From: an uncultured Eubacteriales bacterium
GTDB taxonomy: Bacteria > Bacillota > Clostridia > Peptostreptococcales > Anaerovoracaceae
Reading direction: 5' to 3'
Length of the DNA stretch: 64,000 nt
NCBI GenBank assembly: GCA_902775345.1
Contig: CACYLW010000001.1
Span: 1-64,000, forward strand
Part shown: positions 35,957-44,682 of the stretch, piece by piece
Numbering within the stretch: position 1 is the first letter of the stretch
Layout: each line of letters opens with the position of its first letter
Position numbers and translations under genes: made by a program
The notes under the pieces: generated by a model
Told to the model about the DNA's origin: nothing
Database searches by the model: none
What the model saw: the letters and a program-made list of their open reading frames with translations, nothing else

Positions 35957-36856
35957 ATGAACTGGGATTTCAAAAGTGCTGAAGAGCTGCTGGATCTTTG
36001 CAGCGAGAAGAGCCTGCCTATCTCTGAGGTCATGATCAGAAGAGAAATGCAGCTGGGAGAGACCCGCAGAGAGGCGATCCTCGACCGGATAGACGCAAGC
36101 CTCCGCATCATGAACACATCGGTCGACCGCGCGATATCTGATCCGGTGAGGTCCATGGGCGGTCTGATTGGCGGGGAAGCGAAAAGGCTGGATGATCTTG
36201 ATGAATCGAAAAAGATATGCGGACCGATCATCCACGGAGCAATAACAAATGCGCTTGCGGTCTCTGAGACAAATGCGAGCATGGGTGTCATCGTTGCCGC
36301 GCCGACAGCCGGGTCGTCAGGAGTTCTGCCGGCCGTGCTGATATCCATGTATGAACACGGAAATATCGACATGGACACCTTAAGAAGAGGACTCGTAAAT
36401 GCAAGTGCAATAGGTTATATACTGACCAGGAACGGTTCTGTTGCAGGGGCTGAAGCCGGCTGTCAGGCTGAGGTCGGTTCAGCATCGGCGATGGCAGCAA
36501 GCGCTCTGGTTGAGATGCTTGGCGGAACGCCTGAACGGTGCTGCGAAGCGGCAAGTGTCGCATTGTCCAATCTGCTCGGACTGGTATGCGATCCTGTACG
36601 GGGGCTCGTGGAAGTACCGTGCCAGACAAGAAACGCGATAGGAGCAGTCGGAGCGTACACTGCTGCCGAGCTTGCTCTGGCTGATGCGGGGCTCAACATT
36701 CCGCTGGACGAAATGGTCAGGATCACTTATGACGTAGGAAAGGCGCTTCCTGAGAGCCTGCGCGAAACAGCGAAGGGCGGCTGCGCAGTCGCTCCGTCAT
36801 TATGCGCGGAGTGCAGCAAGGAGGCAGCGTGGCAGAAGGCACGTTCACTCATGTAA
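35957..36856 (+). CDS. sdaAA: L-serine dehydratase, alpha subunit
   Basis: The 299-residue alpha subunit holds the oxygen-labile [4Fe-4S] cluster that acts as a Lewis acid on serine. Family motifs are APTAGSSGVLPAV, GAEAGCQAEVGSASAM with a candidate cluster cysteine, and CDPVRGLVEVPCQTRNA with two more. The C-terminal tail KGGCAVAPSLCAEC supplies the tail cysteine that occupies the active site in such enzymes. AAGGAGG precedes the start. Together with SdaAB it feeds pyruvate to fermentation, fitting an amino-acid-using organism. Confidence 0.94.
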   Translation: MNWDFKSAEELLDLCSEKSLPISEVMIRREMQLGETRREAILDRIDASLRIMNTSVDRAISDPVRSMGGLIGGEAKRLDDLDESKKICGPIIHGAITNALAVSETNASMGVIVAAPTAGSSGVLPAVLISMYEHGNIDMDTLRRGLVNASAIGYILTRNGSVAGAEAGCQAEVGSASAMAASALVEMLGGTPERCCEAASVALSNLLGLVCDPVRGLVEVPCQTRNAIGAVGAYTAAELALADAGLNIPLDEMVRITYDVGKALPESLRETAKGGCAVAPSLCAECSKEAAWQKARSLM

Positions 36857-36892
36857 AAAAAATCCTGAGAATAATAAGGAGCATAAATAAAG

Positions 36893-39487
36893 ATGAAATA
36901 TCTGAACGATTTTAAAAACGCATCCAAGAAGAAAAAACTGCTGACAGTCTTTGGCGGACTGGTAGCGCTGGGCGTTGCCGTGGTTCTTCTGACGATGATC
37001 ACAACAGCTGTCAGGGTAGGAAAAATAAACGAGGACAGCCTGTATGCAAACATCGAGCGGTCGTCCATCCTCTATGACATCAACGGCACGGAGATCGATA
37101 CCCTGCATTACACCGAAGACCGGAAAATAGTACCGATAAGTGAGATGCCGGATGATCTGAAAAATGCCTTCATTGCCATAGAAGACAAAACATTCTACAA
37201 GCATCACGGATTCAACTTCCGCAGGATGTTCGGCGCCGTGCTGTCCAAGCTGACAGGCAGGTCATCCGCCATCAGCGGAACCTCAACGATCACGCAGCAG
37301 CTTGCCAGAAACGCGTATCTTGCTGAGATAAAGAGCCAGCGAAGCATAAGCAGAAAACTTGCGGAGATGTATATCGCATGGCGTCTGGAGCATAATCTGA
37401 CCAAGGATCAGATCCTCGAGGGATATCTGAATACGATCTATCTGGGCTACGGCAATTACGGCGTAAACGCGGCGGCAAGAACGTATTTTTCAAAGGATGT
37501 AAGCGAGCTTACCCTTGCCGAGTGCGCAGCTCTGGCAGCTCTGCCGCAGGCGCCTGATTCCTATGCTCTGATCACGGAAGATCCTGAGGGCAATGAGGAG
37601 CTCAAAAACATTAACTACTACACTCTCGACTCGATCGAGGATGAGAAAGAAGAGAGCGAAGAAAGCTACGAGGGCTACGACAGTTACTCTGACGAAACGG
37701 AATCTGAAGACGCGGAAGCGGCAGGTACCGGCTTCTACGCGAATGACATATCAAAGGACAGACGTGACCTTGTTCTCGAACTCATGGCGGATCAGGGATA
37801 CATTTCATCCGAAGAAGCACAGGGATCGATGGTGGACATCGCGGATATCCTGGAGCCTAGCTTCGAAAAGAAGGGCTCCGCGTACACATACTTCACTGAT
37901 TATGTGGCGACAGTAGTCTCCAATGATCTCATGGAGAAGTACAAGATGTCCGAAGAGGAAGCCCAGCGCATGATATATACCGGAGGACTGCAGATCCATA
38001 CTACTCTGAGAAGCGATGTACAGAACGCGATCTATAATGAATTCCAGGATGACAGCAACTTCCCGGCAGCAGCAGACGGCAGCAAGGTGCAGGCCAGCAT
38101 GGTAGTCACAGAGGTCGGCACGGGATACATCAGCGGTTTTGTAGGAGGACGTGACGCTGAGGGATCCAATCTCTTCAACAGGGCAATAAGCCCGAGACAG
38201 CCGGGATCCTCGATAAAGCCGCTGGCTGTTTACGGCGCGGCTCTTCAGAAAAGCTACGAATACGCGTCAAAGAACAAGACCTTCGAATACACGGACTATG
38301 GATTCGACAAGCAGGGCATACAGGGCTGGGGTGACTACATCACCGCGAGTTCGGTAGTGGTCGATGAGCCGCTCACGATAAACGGTGAGGAATGGCCGCA
38401 GAACTTCACGAAGTCATATTCGGGCAATAATTCGCTGAGGACCGCTTTGCAGCAGTCGATCAACACATGCGCTGTAAAGATACTCTGGCAGGTAGGCCTC
38501 GATTATTCCATCGACCTGCTCCAGAAGTACGGTCTCACTACTCTTGAGACCGACAGAAGTGTATCCGCCAACGATATAAATCCGGCAGCTCTCGCTCTCG
38601 GCGCAATGACATACGGCGTTACACCGCTTGAAATGTCACTTGCATATGCGGCGTTCCCGAATGGCGGAAGCATAAATACAGCGGTCTGCTATACGGATGT
38701 GGCCGACAGTAACGGAAAGGTGCTGCTGAAAGGTGAATCCAAGTCTACAAAGGTGCTCGATGAAGGCGTTGCCTGGATCATGACAGACCTTCTCAAGTCC
38801 GTCGTTTCTAGAGGTATCGCAGGAAACGCAGCTATTTCAGGAGTGGAAGTCGGCGGCAAGACCGGAACGACAAACGATACATTCGATGTGTGGTTCGATG
38901 GATTCACACCTGATTTTTCCGCTGCTCTCTGGATCGGTACCGATCTGAATGTAGAGATGTATGGTTCCTCCGCGCAGGCTGCAGCCCTGTGGAGCAGGAT
39001 AATGAGTCAGGTCGACGGTGTCAGGGATGGCAAGTACCGCGAGATGCCTTCAAATGTAATACAGCAGAATGGAGAGTATTATACCTCCGGTACTGAGAAA
39101 AACGCCGGAAAGTATTTCGGAAACTCTTCAAATAAAAAGAAAGAGGAAAAGAAAGAAGAAGTAACTACGGACAGTGATGCCGGAACAGCCATCGAGGAGA
39201 CTCCGGAAAAACCTGCTAAAGAAAAGAAGGAAAAAGACAAAAAGGATAAGGACGATACCGGAGATAAGGACGACACCGGCGGAAAAGACGACACCGGCGG
39301 AAAGGACGATACCGGCGGAAAGGACGACACCGGCGGAAAAGACGACACCGGCGGCGATCAAGGCGGTGACCAGGGCGGCGACCAAGGTGGCGACCAGGGC
39401 GGCGATCAAGGTGGTAACCAGGGTGGCGATACCGGCGGAGAAAACGGCGGCACAGGCGGAGACGCAGCTACCGGTGGCGGCAACTAG
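36893..39487 (+). CDS. Class A penicillin-binding protein with repetitive C-terminal tail
   Basis: The 864-residue bifunctional peptidoglycan synthase has one N-terminal membrane helix (about 20-42), a GT51 glycosyltransferase domain (FIAIEDKTFYKHHG and TITQQLARN, residues ~80-250), and a transpeptidase domain with S439-x-x-K442 (PGSSIKP), the SxN-like SINTC and K656-TGT (GGKTGTTND). An acidic insert of about 45 residues (~245-290) lies between them. The final ~100 residues form a charged linker followed by six DDTGGK-type and six QGGD-type repeats, exposed outside the membrane. The gene follows sdaAA after 36 bases with AAGGAG; a terminator ends it. Confidence 0.93.
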   Translation: MKYLNDFKNASKKKKLLTVFGGLVALGVAVVLLTMITTAVRVGKINEDSLYANIERSSILYDINGTEIDTLHYTEDRKIVPISEMPDDLKNAFIAIEDKTFYKHHGFNFRRMFGAVLSKLTGRSSAISGTSTITQQLARNAYLAEIKSQRSISRKLAEMYIAWRLEHNLTKDQILEGYLNTIYLGYGNYGVNAAARTYFSKDVSELTLAECAALAALPQAPDSYALITEDPEGNEELKNINYYTLDSIEDEKEESEESYEGYDSYSDETESEDAEAAGTGFYANDISKDRRDLVLELMADQGYISSEEAQGSMVDIADILEPSFEKKGSAYTYFTDYVATVVSNDLMEKYKMSEEEAQRMIYTGGLQIHTTLRSDVQNAIYNEFQDDSNFPAAADGSKVQASMVVTEVGTGYISGFVGGRDAEGSNLFNRAISPRQPGSSIKPLAVYGAALQKSYEYASKNKTFEYTDYGFDKQGIQGWGDYITASSVVVDEPLTINGEEWPQNFTKSYSGNNSLRTALQQSINTCAVKILWQVGLDYSIDLLQKYGLTTLETDRSVSANDINPAALALGAMTYGVTPLEMSLAYAAFPNGGSINTAVCYTDVADSNGKVLLKGESKSTKVLDEGVAWIMTDLLKSVVSRGIAGNAAISGVEVGGKTGTTNDTFDVWFDGFTPDFSAALWIGTDLNVEMYGSSAQAAALWSRIMSQVDGVRDGKYREMPSNVIQQNGEYYTSGTEKNAGKYFGNSSNKKKEEKKEEVTTDSDAGTAIEETPEKPAKEKKEKDKKDKDDTGDKDDTGGKDDTGGKDDTGGKDDTGGKDDTGGDQGGDQGGDQGGDQGGDQGGNQGGDTGGENGGTGGDAATGGGN
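39251..39430 (+). repeat. Tandem repeats coding for the PBP tail (18-bp and 12-bp units)
   Basis: Six 18-base units (39251-39358) each code for DDTGGK or a close variant, and six 12-base units (39359-39430) code for QGGD or a close variant. Adjacent units are nearly identical in DNA as well as protein, so unit number could change by slippage while keeping the frame, since both unit lengths are multiples of three. Confidence 0.9.
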
Positions 39488-39509
39488 ACAATACGGCAAT
39501 AGCATTCAG

Positions 39510-39538
39510 ACGGCTTCCGGAAACGGAAGCCGTTTTTC
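39510..39538 (+). terminator. Intrinsic terminator after the PBP gene
   Basis: CGGCTTCCG (39511-39519) pairs with CGGAAGCCG (39524-39532) around a GAAA tetraloop and is followed by TTTTT. Confidence 0.88.
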
Positions 39539-39665
39539 TAATCTTTTTCTAATTTTATTCTAATTCCGCTTGAATGGCGTTTTCATCTTGCTGCCTTATC
39601 ATAAAACCATCAAAGAGGGGTCACAAAAGGACCTGTAAACTGTTAGAATAAACAAGGAGGCAGAA

Positions 39666-40256
39666 ATGGATAACTATCAGAAAGTCGAACAGCTTGTTAA
39701 TAAGGCGGGCTGCAGCTATGAGGATGCAAAGGCTGCTCTTGAGGGATGCGGCTGGGATATGCTGGATGCTGTTATAAGCCTTGAAAGAGAAGGCAAGATC
39801 ATAAAAGAAACAGCAGAAAAGACTGCGCAGAAGGCAGAGGAGCCTGTAGAGATAATTCCTGAAGTCGCATACTCACATGATGACAGAGCAGACGGATATC
39901 AGGAAAACGCCGGCAGGAGCGGGAACGCTGAAGGTGCTCCAAAATGCAAATTCAAACTGTGGCAGCGCATCAAAAGCATTCTGATGAACAACAGAATGGT
40001 GATCCTTAAAAGCAGCGGCAAGACGATCGCGGATCTTCCGATCCTCATCCCGGTCATTGCGCTCATCGCTTTCTTCTGGGGAACGCTGATTCTGGCATGT
40101 GTCGCGATGCTGTTCGGATGCCGCTTCCACTTTGAGGGAGAGGACCTCGGAAAGACAAGCATCAACAATACAATGGACAAGGCGACGGATTACGCCGAAA
40201 AGGTCAAGAATGACCTGTCAGGAAGAGTAAATGACAAACACAATACTGATAATTGA
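39666..40256 (+). CDS. DUF4342 protein with UBA-like N-terminal domain
   Basis: The 196-residue protein has a UBA/CUE-like helical domain at residues 1-48 (QKVEQLVNKAGCSYEDAKAALEGCGWDMLDAV), cited by position 5-36, an acidic disordered linker (50-95), and a DUF4342-like domain (about 98-150) with one membrane helix, LPILIPVIALIAFFW. The C-terminus is a charged helix. UBA-like folds in bacteria bind proteins, as in EF-Ts. Its last 26 bases overlap the response-regulator gene, so the three genes 39666-42097 form one operon. A role in envelope sensing with the two-component pair is inference. RBS is AAGGAGG. Confidence 0.7.
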   Translation: MDNYQKVEQLVNKAGCSYEDAKAALEGCGWDMLDAVISLEREGKIIKETAEKTAQKAEEPVEIIPEVAYSHDDRADGYQENAGRSGNAEGAPKCKFKLWQRIKSILMNNRMVILKSSGKTIADLPILIPVIALIAFFWGTLILACVAMLFGCRFHFEGEDLGKTSINNTMDKATDYAEKVKNDLSGRVNDKHNTDN

Positions 40257-40938
40257 AGATGAAGAAAAGATCGCGCGTTTCATAGAGCTTGAACTCATAC
40301 ATGAGGGCTACGAAATCGTGAAATGCGGAGACGGCAGAACAGGGCTGGAACTGGCTGAAAGCGGAGGCTTCAGCCTCGTTTTGCTTGATATAATGCTTCC
40401 GGGACTGAACGGACTGGAGGTCCTGAGAAGGCTTAGGAAGAGTTCCGACGTACCGGTGATAATGCTTACGGCACGTGACGCGGTGATGGACAAGGTCGCG
40501 GGGCTGGATCAGGGCGCCGATGACTATATAACCAAGCCTTTTGCCATAGAGGAACTACTGGCGAGGATAAGACTGGTGCTGCGCCGCAGGGCTTACCCGG
40601 CCGGGGAGACTAAAGCGGAAACACCGGATGATCTGCTGAGATGCGGTGAGCTTACCCTGTCGGAAAGCAGGCATGAGGTAAAATACGCAGGCAATGAAAT
40701 AGAACTCACCGGCAGGGAATTCGACCTGCTGAATACTCTGCTTATCAATAAGAACATAGTGCTGTCCAGGGACCGCCTTCTGGGAAATGTATGGGGATAT
40801 GATTACATGGGCGAAACCAACGTGGTCGATGTATATATCAGATATCTGCGGAGCAAGATCGATGAAGTGTACGGGATCAGCCTTATTCAGACGGTGCGCG
40901 GAGTAGGCTACGTTATAAGAGACGAAAATGAGCAATAA
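40231..40938 (+). CDS. OmpR/PhoB-family response regulator
   Basis: The 235-residue regulator has a receiver domain with D53 in LVLLDIMLPG and K103-type lysine in YITKPFAIEE, then an OmpR winged helix (about 135-232) ending in VRGVGYVIRDE. It overlaps the DUF4342 gene by 26 bases upstream and the kinase gene by 11 bases downstream. This tight packing indicates an obligate partnership with the kinase. The regulon cannot be inferred beyond possible control of its own operon or the adjacent PBP. Confidence 0.93.
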   Translation: MTNTILIIEDEEKIARFIELELIHEGYEIVKCGDGRTGLELAESGGFSLVLLDIMLPGLNGLEVLRRLRKSSDVPVIMLTARDAVMDKVAGLDQGADDYITKPFAIEELLARIRLVLRRRAYPAGETKAETPDDLLRCGELTLSESRHEVKYAGNEIELTGREFDLLNTLLINKNIVLSRDRLLGNVWGYDYMGETNVVDVYIRYLRSKIDEVYGISLIQTVRGVGYVIRDENEQ

Positions 40939-42097
40939 AAAGAGAAGAGAAAAACCCATCCGCACAGGCTCGATGGCATTCAGAATAGGCCTGAGTTCAG
41001 GCCTTAATCTGCTGCTTATCTTTATCGTGATCGATGCCGTGCTGTTTGGCATATATCTGTGGCCGGCCATCAGTGACGGGACAGGCGCAGCAGAGATCAC
41101 GGCTGATGGCTTTAATGCTCTCATGATGCTTCTTAAGGAATGGAAGTTCGACATGCTGCTGAGGCTGGAAGGACTTCTGGTGGTGCTGTGGGTTCTGCTC
41201 GAAACACTGAAAGTACGTGCCAAACTCAAGCCGCTGCAGGAGTTTGCCGACGCGGCCCTGAAGCTGAGCGACATGGACGGTGAGACAGAGCAGCGTTATC
41301 AGAAACTTGAAAACGCCATAGACATGCTGAGCCCGGGAGAAGAAGACCAGAAGCTCGCCACGGGGGATGCTGAACTTGCCGGCCTTGAGTCGGCGGTCAA
41401 TAAACTCATGGCGAGAATGAGGGACTCATACAGACAGCAGGCGCGGTTCGTATCTGATGCCTCCCATGAATTGCGGACGCCTATTGCTGTTATCAGGGGA
41501 TATGCAGACCTGCTGGACCGCTGGGGAAAGACCGATGAAAAGATCCTGGAAGAATCGATAGAGGCGATCAAGGATGAAAGCGAGAACATGCAGCATCTGG
41601 TGGAGCAGCTGCTGTTCCTGGCACGCGGCGACAGCGGACGTACTCCTCTGAACATATCGGATTTCGACGTATCGGATATCATGAAAGAGGTCTGGGAAGA
41701 ATCCGCAATGATAGACAAGGCGCACGACTACCGCTTCGAGAGCGGAGGTGACATTCCTGCCCGCGGAGACGTATCTCTCATCAAGCAGGCAGCCAGGATC
41801 CTTGTTGAGAATGCGTCAAAATACACCCCGGAAGGAGGGGAGATACTGCTGAGAAGCCTTGTTCACGAAGGACATCCTGCTTTCTCGGTCCAGGACAGCG
41901 GAATAGGAATAAGCGAGAGCGACATTCCGCATATATTTGAGCGTTTCTACCGCGCAGACGATTCGCGCTCCAAGCAGACAGGAGGGAGCGGACTCGGACT
42001 GGCTATCGCCAAGTGGATAGTAGAACGCCATGGAGGGCGCTTCGAAGTCCTTTCGCGAAAAGACATTGGAACAAGGATCACGGTAATACTTCCGTAA
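40928..42097 (+). CDS. Sensor histidine kinase (HisKA/HATPase_c)
   Basis: The 389-residue kinase has two transmembrane helices (about 18-40 and 70-92) around a short extracellular loop, a linker that replaces a clear HAMP domain, a HisKA domain with the phospho-acceptor H180 in FVSDASHELRTP, and a HATPase_c domain with N-box LVENASKYTPEGG, G1 QDSGIGISESD and G2 TGGSGLGLAIAKW. The short sensor loop suggests it senses the membrane or a partner protein such as the DUF4342 product made from the same operon; that link is inference. Confidence 0.92.
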   Translation: MSNKKRREKPIRTGSMAFRIGLSSGLNLLLIFIVIDAVLFGIYLWPAISDGTGAAEITADGFNALMMLLKEWKFDMLLRLEGLLVVLWVLLETLKVRAKLKPLQEFADAALKLSDMDGETEQRYQKLENAIDMLSPGEEDQKLATGDAELAGLESAVNKLMARMRDSYRQQARFVSDASHELRTPIAVIRGYADLLDRWGKTDEKILEESIEAIKDESENMQHLVEQLLFLARGDSGRTPLNISDFDVSDIMKEVWEESAMIDKAHDYRFESGGDIPARGDVSLIKQAARILVENASKYTPEGGEILLRSLVHEGHPAFSVQDSGIGISESDIPHIFERFYRADDSRSKQTGGSGLGLAIAKWIVERHGGRFEVLSRKDIGTRITVILP

Positions 42098-42140
42098 GGG
42101 CGCGATCGGCGGTATCATATAGTATAAGGAGGGTCTTGAT

Positions 42141-42557
42141 ATGTATCATGAAATAGAGGGACAGCTAAGCATAGAACCTATTATTTTTGATGATGACGAG
42201 CTGGTCGCACGCGGTCATCATTACCCATATGCTGAGATCGAGTCGCTGGAGATAACCAGTTCGCAGATCTTTTCGCCTTACGGCATACTGACACTGCGGA
42301 CACAGGGCAAGGATATTCCGATCCCGTTTGTACGCTCAAGGAAAAGTAAACTGGAGCTGGCGCTGAGAGATTTTAAGAAACTGCACGAGAGCGGGGGAGA
42401 TAAATCTGCAGGCAAGGCGCAGGGCAGCGCGATGGGTGTTCCTCCGGAGGGCATGGATCCTTATGAAGAACTGAAGAAACTTAAGGAACTGCTCGATCTG
42501 GATATAGTAACCAAAGAAGAATTTGAGGCTAAAAAGAAAAAGTTGCTGGATCTGTGA
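42141..42557 (+). CDS. SHOCT-domain protein
   Basis: This 138-residue protein has a beta-rich N-terminal domain (residues 1-85, with ITSSQIFSPYGILTLRTQGK, a PH-like pattern) and a C-terminal SHOCT motif (about 107-138: PYEELKKLKELLDLDIVTKEEFE). SHOCT modules are short paired helices thought to mediate protein contacts in cell-surface or envelope proteins. It lies 43 bases after the kinase with AAGGAGG, and may be the last gene of that operon. A strong terminator follows within 2 bases of the stop. Confidence 0.7.
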   Translation: MYHEIEGQLSIEPIIFDDDELVARGHHYPYAEIESLEITSSQIFSPYGILTLRTQGKDIPIPFVRSRKSKLELALRDFKKLHESGGDKSAGKAQGSAMGVPPEGMDPYEELKKLKELLDLDIVTKEEFEAKKKKLLDL

Positions 42558-42577
42558 AAGATCCGGCAACTTTTTTT
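42539..42577 (+). terminator. Intrinsic terminator
   Basis: AAAGTTGC-x-GGATCT pairs with AGATCC-x-GCAACTTT (42539-42552 with 42559-42573) and is followed by a T-run. The stem includes the last codons of the SHOCT gene. Confidence 0.85.
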
Positions 42578-42605
42578 GCTTTAAGGAGATTTTTTTATTC
42601 TGTGA

Positions 42606-43925
42606 TTACAGAACGTGCTTTCCGTACATAGCATCCTGCTCTTTTCTGAGCTTGTAGATCAGAGTGTTCTTGTCGAGCTCAACCATGTCGTATGTGATGA
42701 GGTCGCCCTTCTTGCAGTCAACCTTCATAACAGCATTCTTGTTGATCAGGCCGAATGGTACATAACCCTTCTCTGTTGCCTCTGCCTCTGTGCAGATTGA
42801 TCCGAGTGTTGTGTATCCGCCGATTCCGTCGAGGTTCTGACCAGCCTTGAGGTCGATCTTAGCTCTTGTGATGCACTCAGCAACGAGTCCGTCCTTAGCT
42901 ACGCATGTCTTCTCTCCGTCGATAACAGCCTTAGCAACTGTGAGCGGTGTCTCGAGGTTGCAGAGGTGATATGGTCTGTAGAGTGTCCAGAGTGGTCCAG
43001 GACCCATGCTGTGGTACTGCAGCTGGTAAGCGATCTCAGCGTTGTCTGTGGAGACTGTTACGAATACGCCAGGGGCGATTCCGTTTACGTACTCAACTAC
43101 GCCGTGCTTGTTGAGGATTCCGCCGTCTTTCTTCAGCTTGAAGATCTCGTTGAGCTGCTTAACGCCCTCTGTTCCAGGAGCTGTTGCAGGGCCGTGTCCG
43201 CCGATTACGTCAGGAATGAGACCTGTGTAGTTGCACATAGCAGTCATCTCTACCATTGTCTTTGTGCCATCCTTGAATGCGCAGAGCATTCTTGGGCTCA
43301 TCTTGCGGCGTGTAGCCTCTTCGAGTACTGTGTCAGGGTTGCACTCATAGTCGAGCTTGTTGTTCTTGCCCTTGCCCATTACTTCTACGTTGAGGCCCAT
43401 AGCCTTTGCGAAGCAGTAGAGCTCCATTACAGCGCCCGGCTCGTCACCAGCGGAACCTGTGTAGATTACGCCGTGATCCTTAGCGAACTTGTCGAGGTAA
43501 GGTCCGATAACAACGTCTGTCTCAACGTTAAGCATTACTACGTGCTTACCATGCTCCATAGCGTCTGTAGCAACCTTAGCGCCAACATCAGGAACTCCTG
43601 TGCAGTCAACTACAGCGTGAACGCCTTCTACCTGTGCAACGAAATCTGCGTTTGAGCATGCAACGTACTTGTGAGCTGCGATTCCTGCGTTAGCTTCTTC
43701 GAGAGTGTTTGCAACAACGATGTCTTCATCAGCAACCTCAGCATACTTGAATGCATGTACAGCGAGGTCGATGTTGATGTCGGATACGATTGCAGGTGTC
43801 ATTCCCTTCATGAGAACCATCTGTGTAACCATTCCGCGGCCCATCTGTCCTGCGCCAACGATACCGACCTTGATGATCTTTCCTTCTTTTTCTCTCTGCT
43901 CGAGTTTCCAGTTCATGTTAAGCAT
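42606..43925 (-). CDS. DRL-like NAD(P)-dependent oxidoreductase with SAF domain
   Basis: The 439-residue protein has a homoserine-dehydrogenase-like Rossmann domain (VGIVGAGQMGRG, residues 20-31) and a C-terminal SAF domain (about 365-425, VPFGLINKNAVMKVDCKKGD). This architecture matches the DRL family. In Brucella, DRL converts 1-deoxyxylulose 5-phosphate to methylerythritol 4-phosphate, but many relatives sit in other contexts. Here the gene is co-transcribed with a glucitol-type EIIA, where a sorbitol-6-phosphate dehydrogenase would normally be. I infer that it oxidises, perhaps with carbon-skeleton rearrangement, the polyol phosphate made by this PTS. The start follows AAGGAGG. It is 93 bases from the EIIA gene. 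Confidence 0.7.
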   Translation of the reverse strand: MLNMNWKLEQREKEGKIIKVGIVGAGQMGRGMVTQMVLMKGMTPAIVSDINIDLAVHAFKYAEVADEDIVVANTLEEANAGIAAHKYVACSNADFVAQVEGVHAVVDCTGVPDVGAKVATDAMEHGKHVVMLNVETDVVIGPYLDKFAKDHGVIYTGSAGDEPGAVMELYCFAKAMGLNVEVMGKGKNNKLDYECNPDTVLEEATRRKMSPRMLCAFKDGTKTMVEMTAMCNYTGLIPDVIGGHGPATAPGTEGVKQLNEIFKLKKDGGILNKHGVVEYVNGIAPGVFVTVSTDNAEIAYQLQYHSMGPGPLWTLYRPYHLCNLETPLTVAKAVIDGEKTCVAKDGLVAECITRAKIDLKAGQNLDGIGGYTTLGSICTEAEATEKGYVPFGLINKNAVMKVDCKKGDLITYDMVELDKNTLIYKLRKEQDAMYGKHVL

Positions 43926-44018
43926 AATAGTAATCCTCCTTGTTGGTCCTATGCTTGAGATATGGATTTTTCTTTAAAGGTATATGAGTATTGTTTATGA
44001 CTTTTTCATGCAGACTGC

Positions 44019-44390
44019 TTAGAAGATCTGAATTTCAGTTCCGTTTGCGAGGTCTGCTTCAGTAACGATCTCACCATCCAGATTGATGCAGCCCGGACGG
44101 TAAGGTTCTGTATCTGCTGTGAACGCAAGTGTGCAGTGTCCCAGTTCCTTGAGAGTCTGTATAGCCTCGTCACCGACAGCTGTGATCTTATAAGTCTTAG
44201 CGCCGATCTTCATGGTGTCTCCAGGAGCAGGTGCTTCAGTAAGCTCTGCCTTTGTATGCAGAATAGCAAGTTCAGCAAGTTCAGCAGGTGCATCGTCGTT
44301 GAAGAGAATAACGAATCTCATTTCCATTGCAGGATCGAGGAATGCGAGTGCCATATCGCCGAGCCCGGTAACGGATACATCATATTTCAT
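44019..44390 (-). CDS. srlB: PTS glucitol/sorbitol-type EIIA
   Basis: The 123-residue protein is the EIIA of the glucitol family (SrlB/GutB). It takes phosphate from HPr and passes it to EIIB. The likely phosphohistidine is H45 in AILHTKAEL, at the place of the E. coli IHCHGEL motif, and the family segments YKITAVGDEAIQTLKELGH and RPGCINLDGE are present. It is split from the EIIC and EIIB genes by nearly 4.5 kb and transcribed in the opposite direction, unlike the srlAEB order in E. coli. AAGGAGG precedes its ATG and a good promoter lies at 44436-44464. Confidence 0.92.
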   Translation of the reverse strand: MKYDVSVTGLGDMALAFLDPAMEMRFVILFNDDAPAELAELAILHTKAELTEAPAPGDTMKIGAKTYKITAVGDEAIQTLKELGHCTLAFTADTEPYRPGCINLDGEIVTEADLANGTEIQIF

Positions 44391-44435
44391 ATGGGACCTC
44401 CTTTGTGTTGCGTTTAATATCTCTTTACATTGAGT

Positions 44436-44464
44436 ATTATATGTCTAATTACACGCGACTTCAA
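44436..44464 (-). promoter_or_regulatory. Promoter of the EIIA-DRL operon
   Basis: On the minus strand TTGAAG (44464-44459), a 17-base spacer and a perfect TATAAT (44441-44436) form a sigma-70 type promoter 46 bases before the EIIA start codon. Confidence 0.75.
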
Positions 44465-44516
44465 GCGTTTTGTTCAGAACATATGATTAAGAAGCGTTAT
44501 TTAGGCATATTGATTT

Positions 44517-44528
44517 ACGCATATGCGT
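44517..44528. promoter_or_regulatory. 12-bp perfect palindrome in the divergent control region
   Basis: ACGCATATGCGT is a perfect palindrome lying between the divergent EIIA and SorC promoters. It could be an operator, but it has no second copy in the window and a 12-base palindrome may be chance. Confidence 0.3.
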
Positions 44529-44580
44529 GCATACAAATGAATATGTTGCGAATATTTGTTAGATAATTGACGAAGAACTG

Positions 44581-44609
44581 TTGCTTTTGTTAACTTTGGC
44601 CGATATAAT
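44581..44609 (+). promoter_or_regulatory. Promoter of the SorC-family regulator
   Basis: TTGCTT (44581-44586), a 17-base spacer and TATAAT (44604-44609) lie 74 bases before the regulator start. The inverted repeat at 44626-44656 lies just downstream of the expected transcription start. Confidence 0.7.
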
Positions 44610-44625
44610 CTAAAAGCACTTTCAG

Positions 44626-44656
44626 ACAAATGCATTTACTCAACTGAAGCATTTGT
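44626..44656. promoter_or_regulatory. Candidate SorC operator, inverted repeat
   Basis: ACAAATGC (44626-44633) and GCATTTGT (44649-44656) are perfect inverted arms separated by 15 bases, followed by a further ACAAAT at 44659. The same half-site appears near 47914 and 48042 in the other divergent region of this cluster, which supports a common regulator. Confidence 0.55.
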
Positions 44657-44682
44657 GAACAAATCCGAAGAGGAAAACTGAC

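Noticed and set aside
39251-39430. The regular repeats as a CRISPR array.
   Set aside because: Units are 18 and 12 bases without unique spacers, and they are in frame inside the PBP gene.
42606-43925. The oxidoreductase as a true homoserine dehydrogenase.
   Set aside because: The N-terminal domain is similar, but the SAF domain, the lack of threonine-pathway neighbours and the PTS context argue against it.
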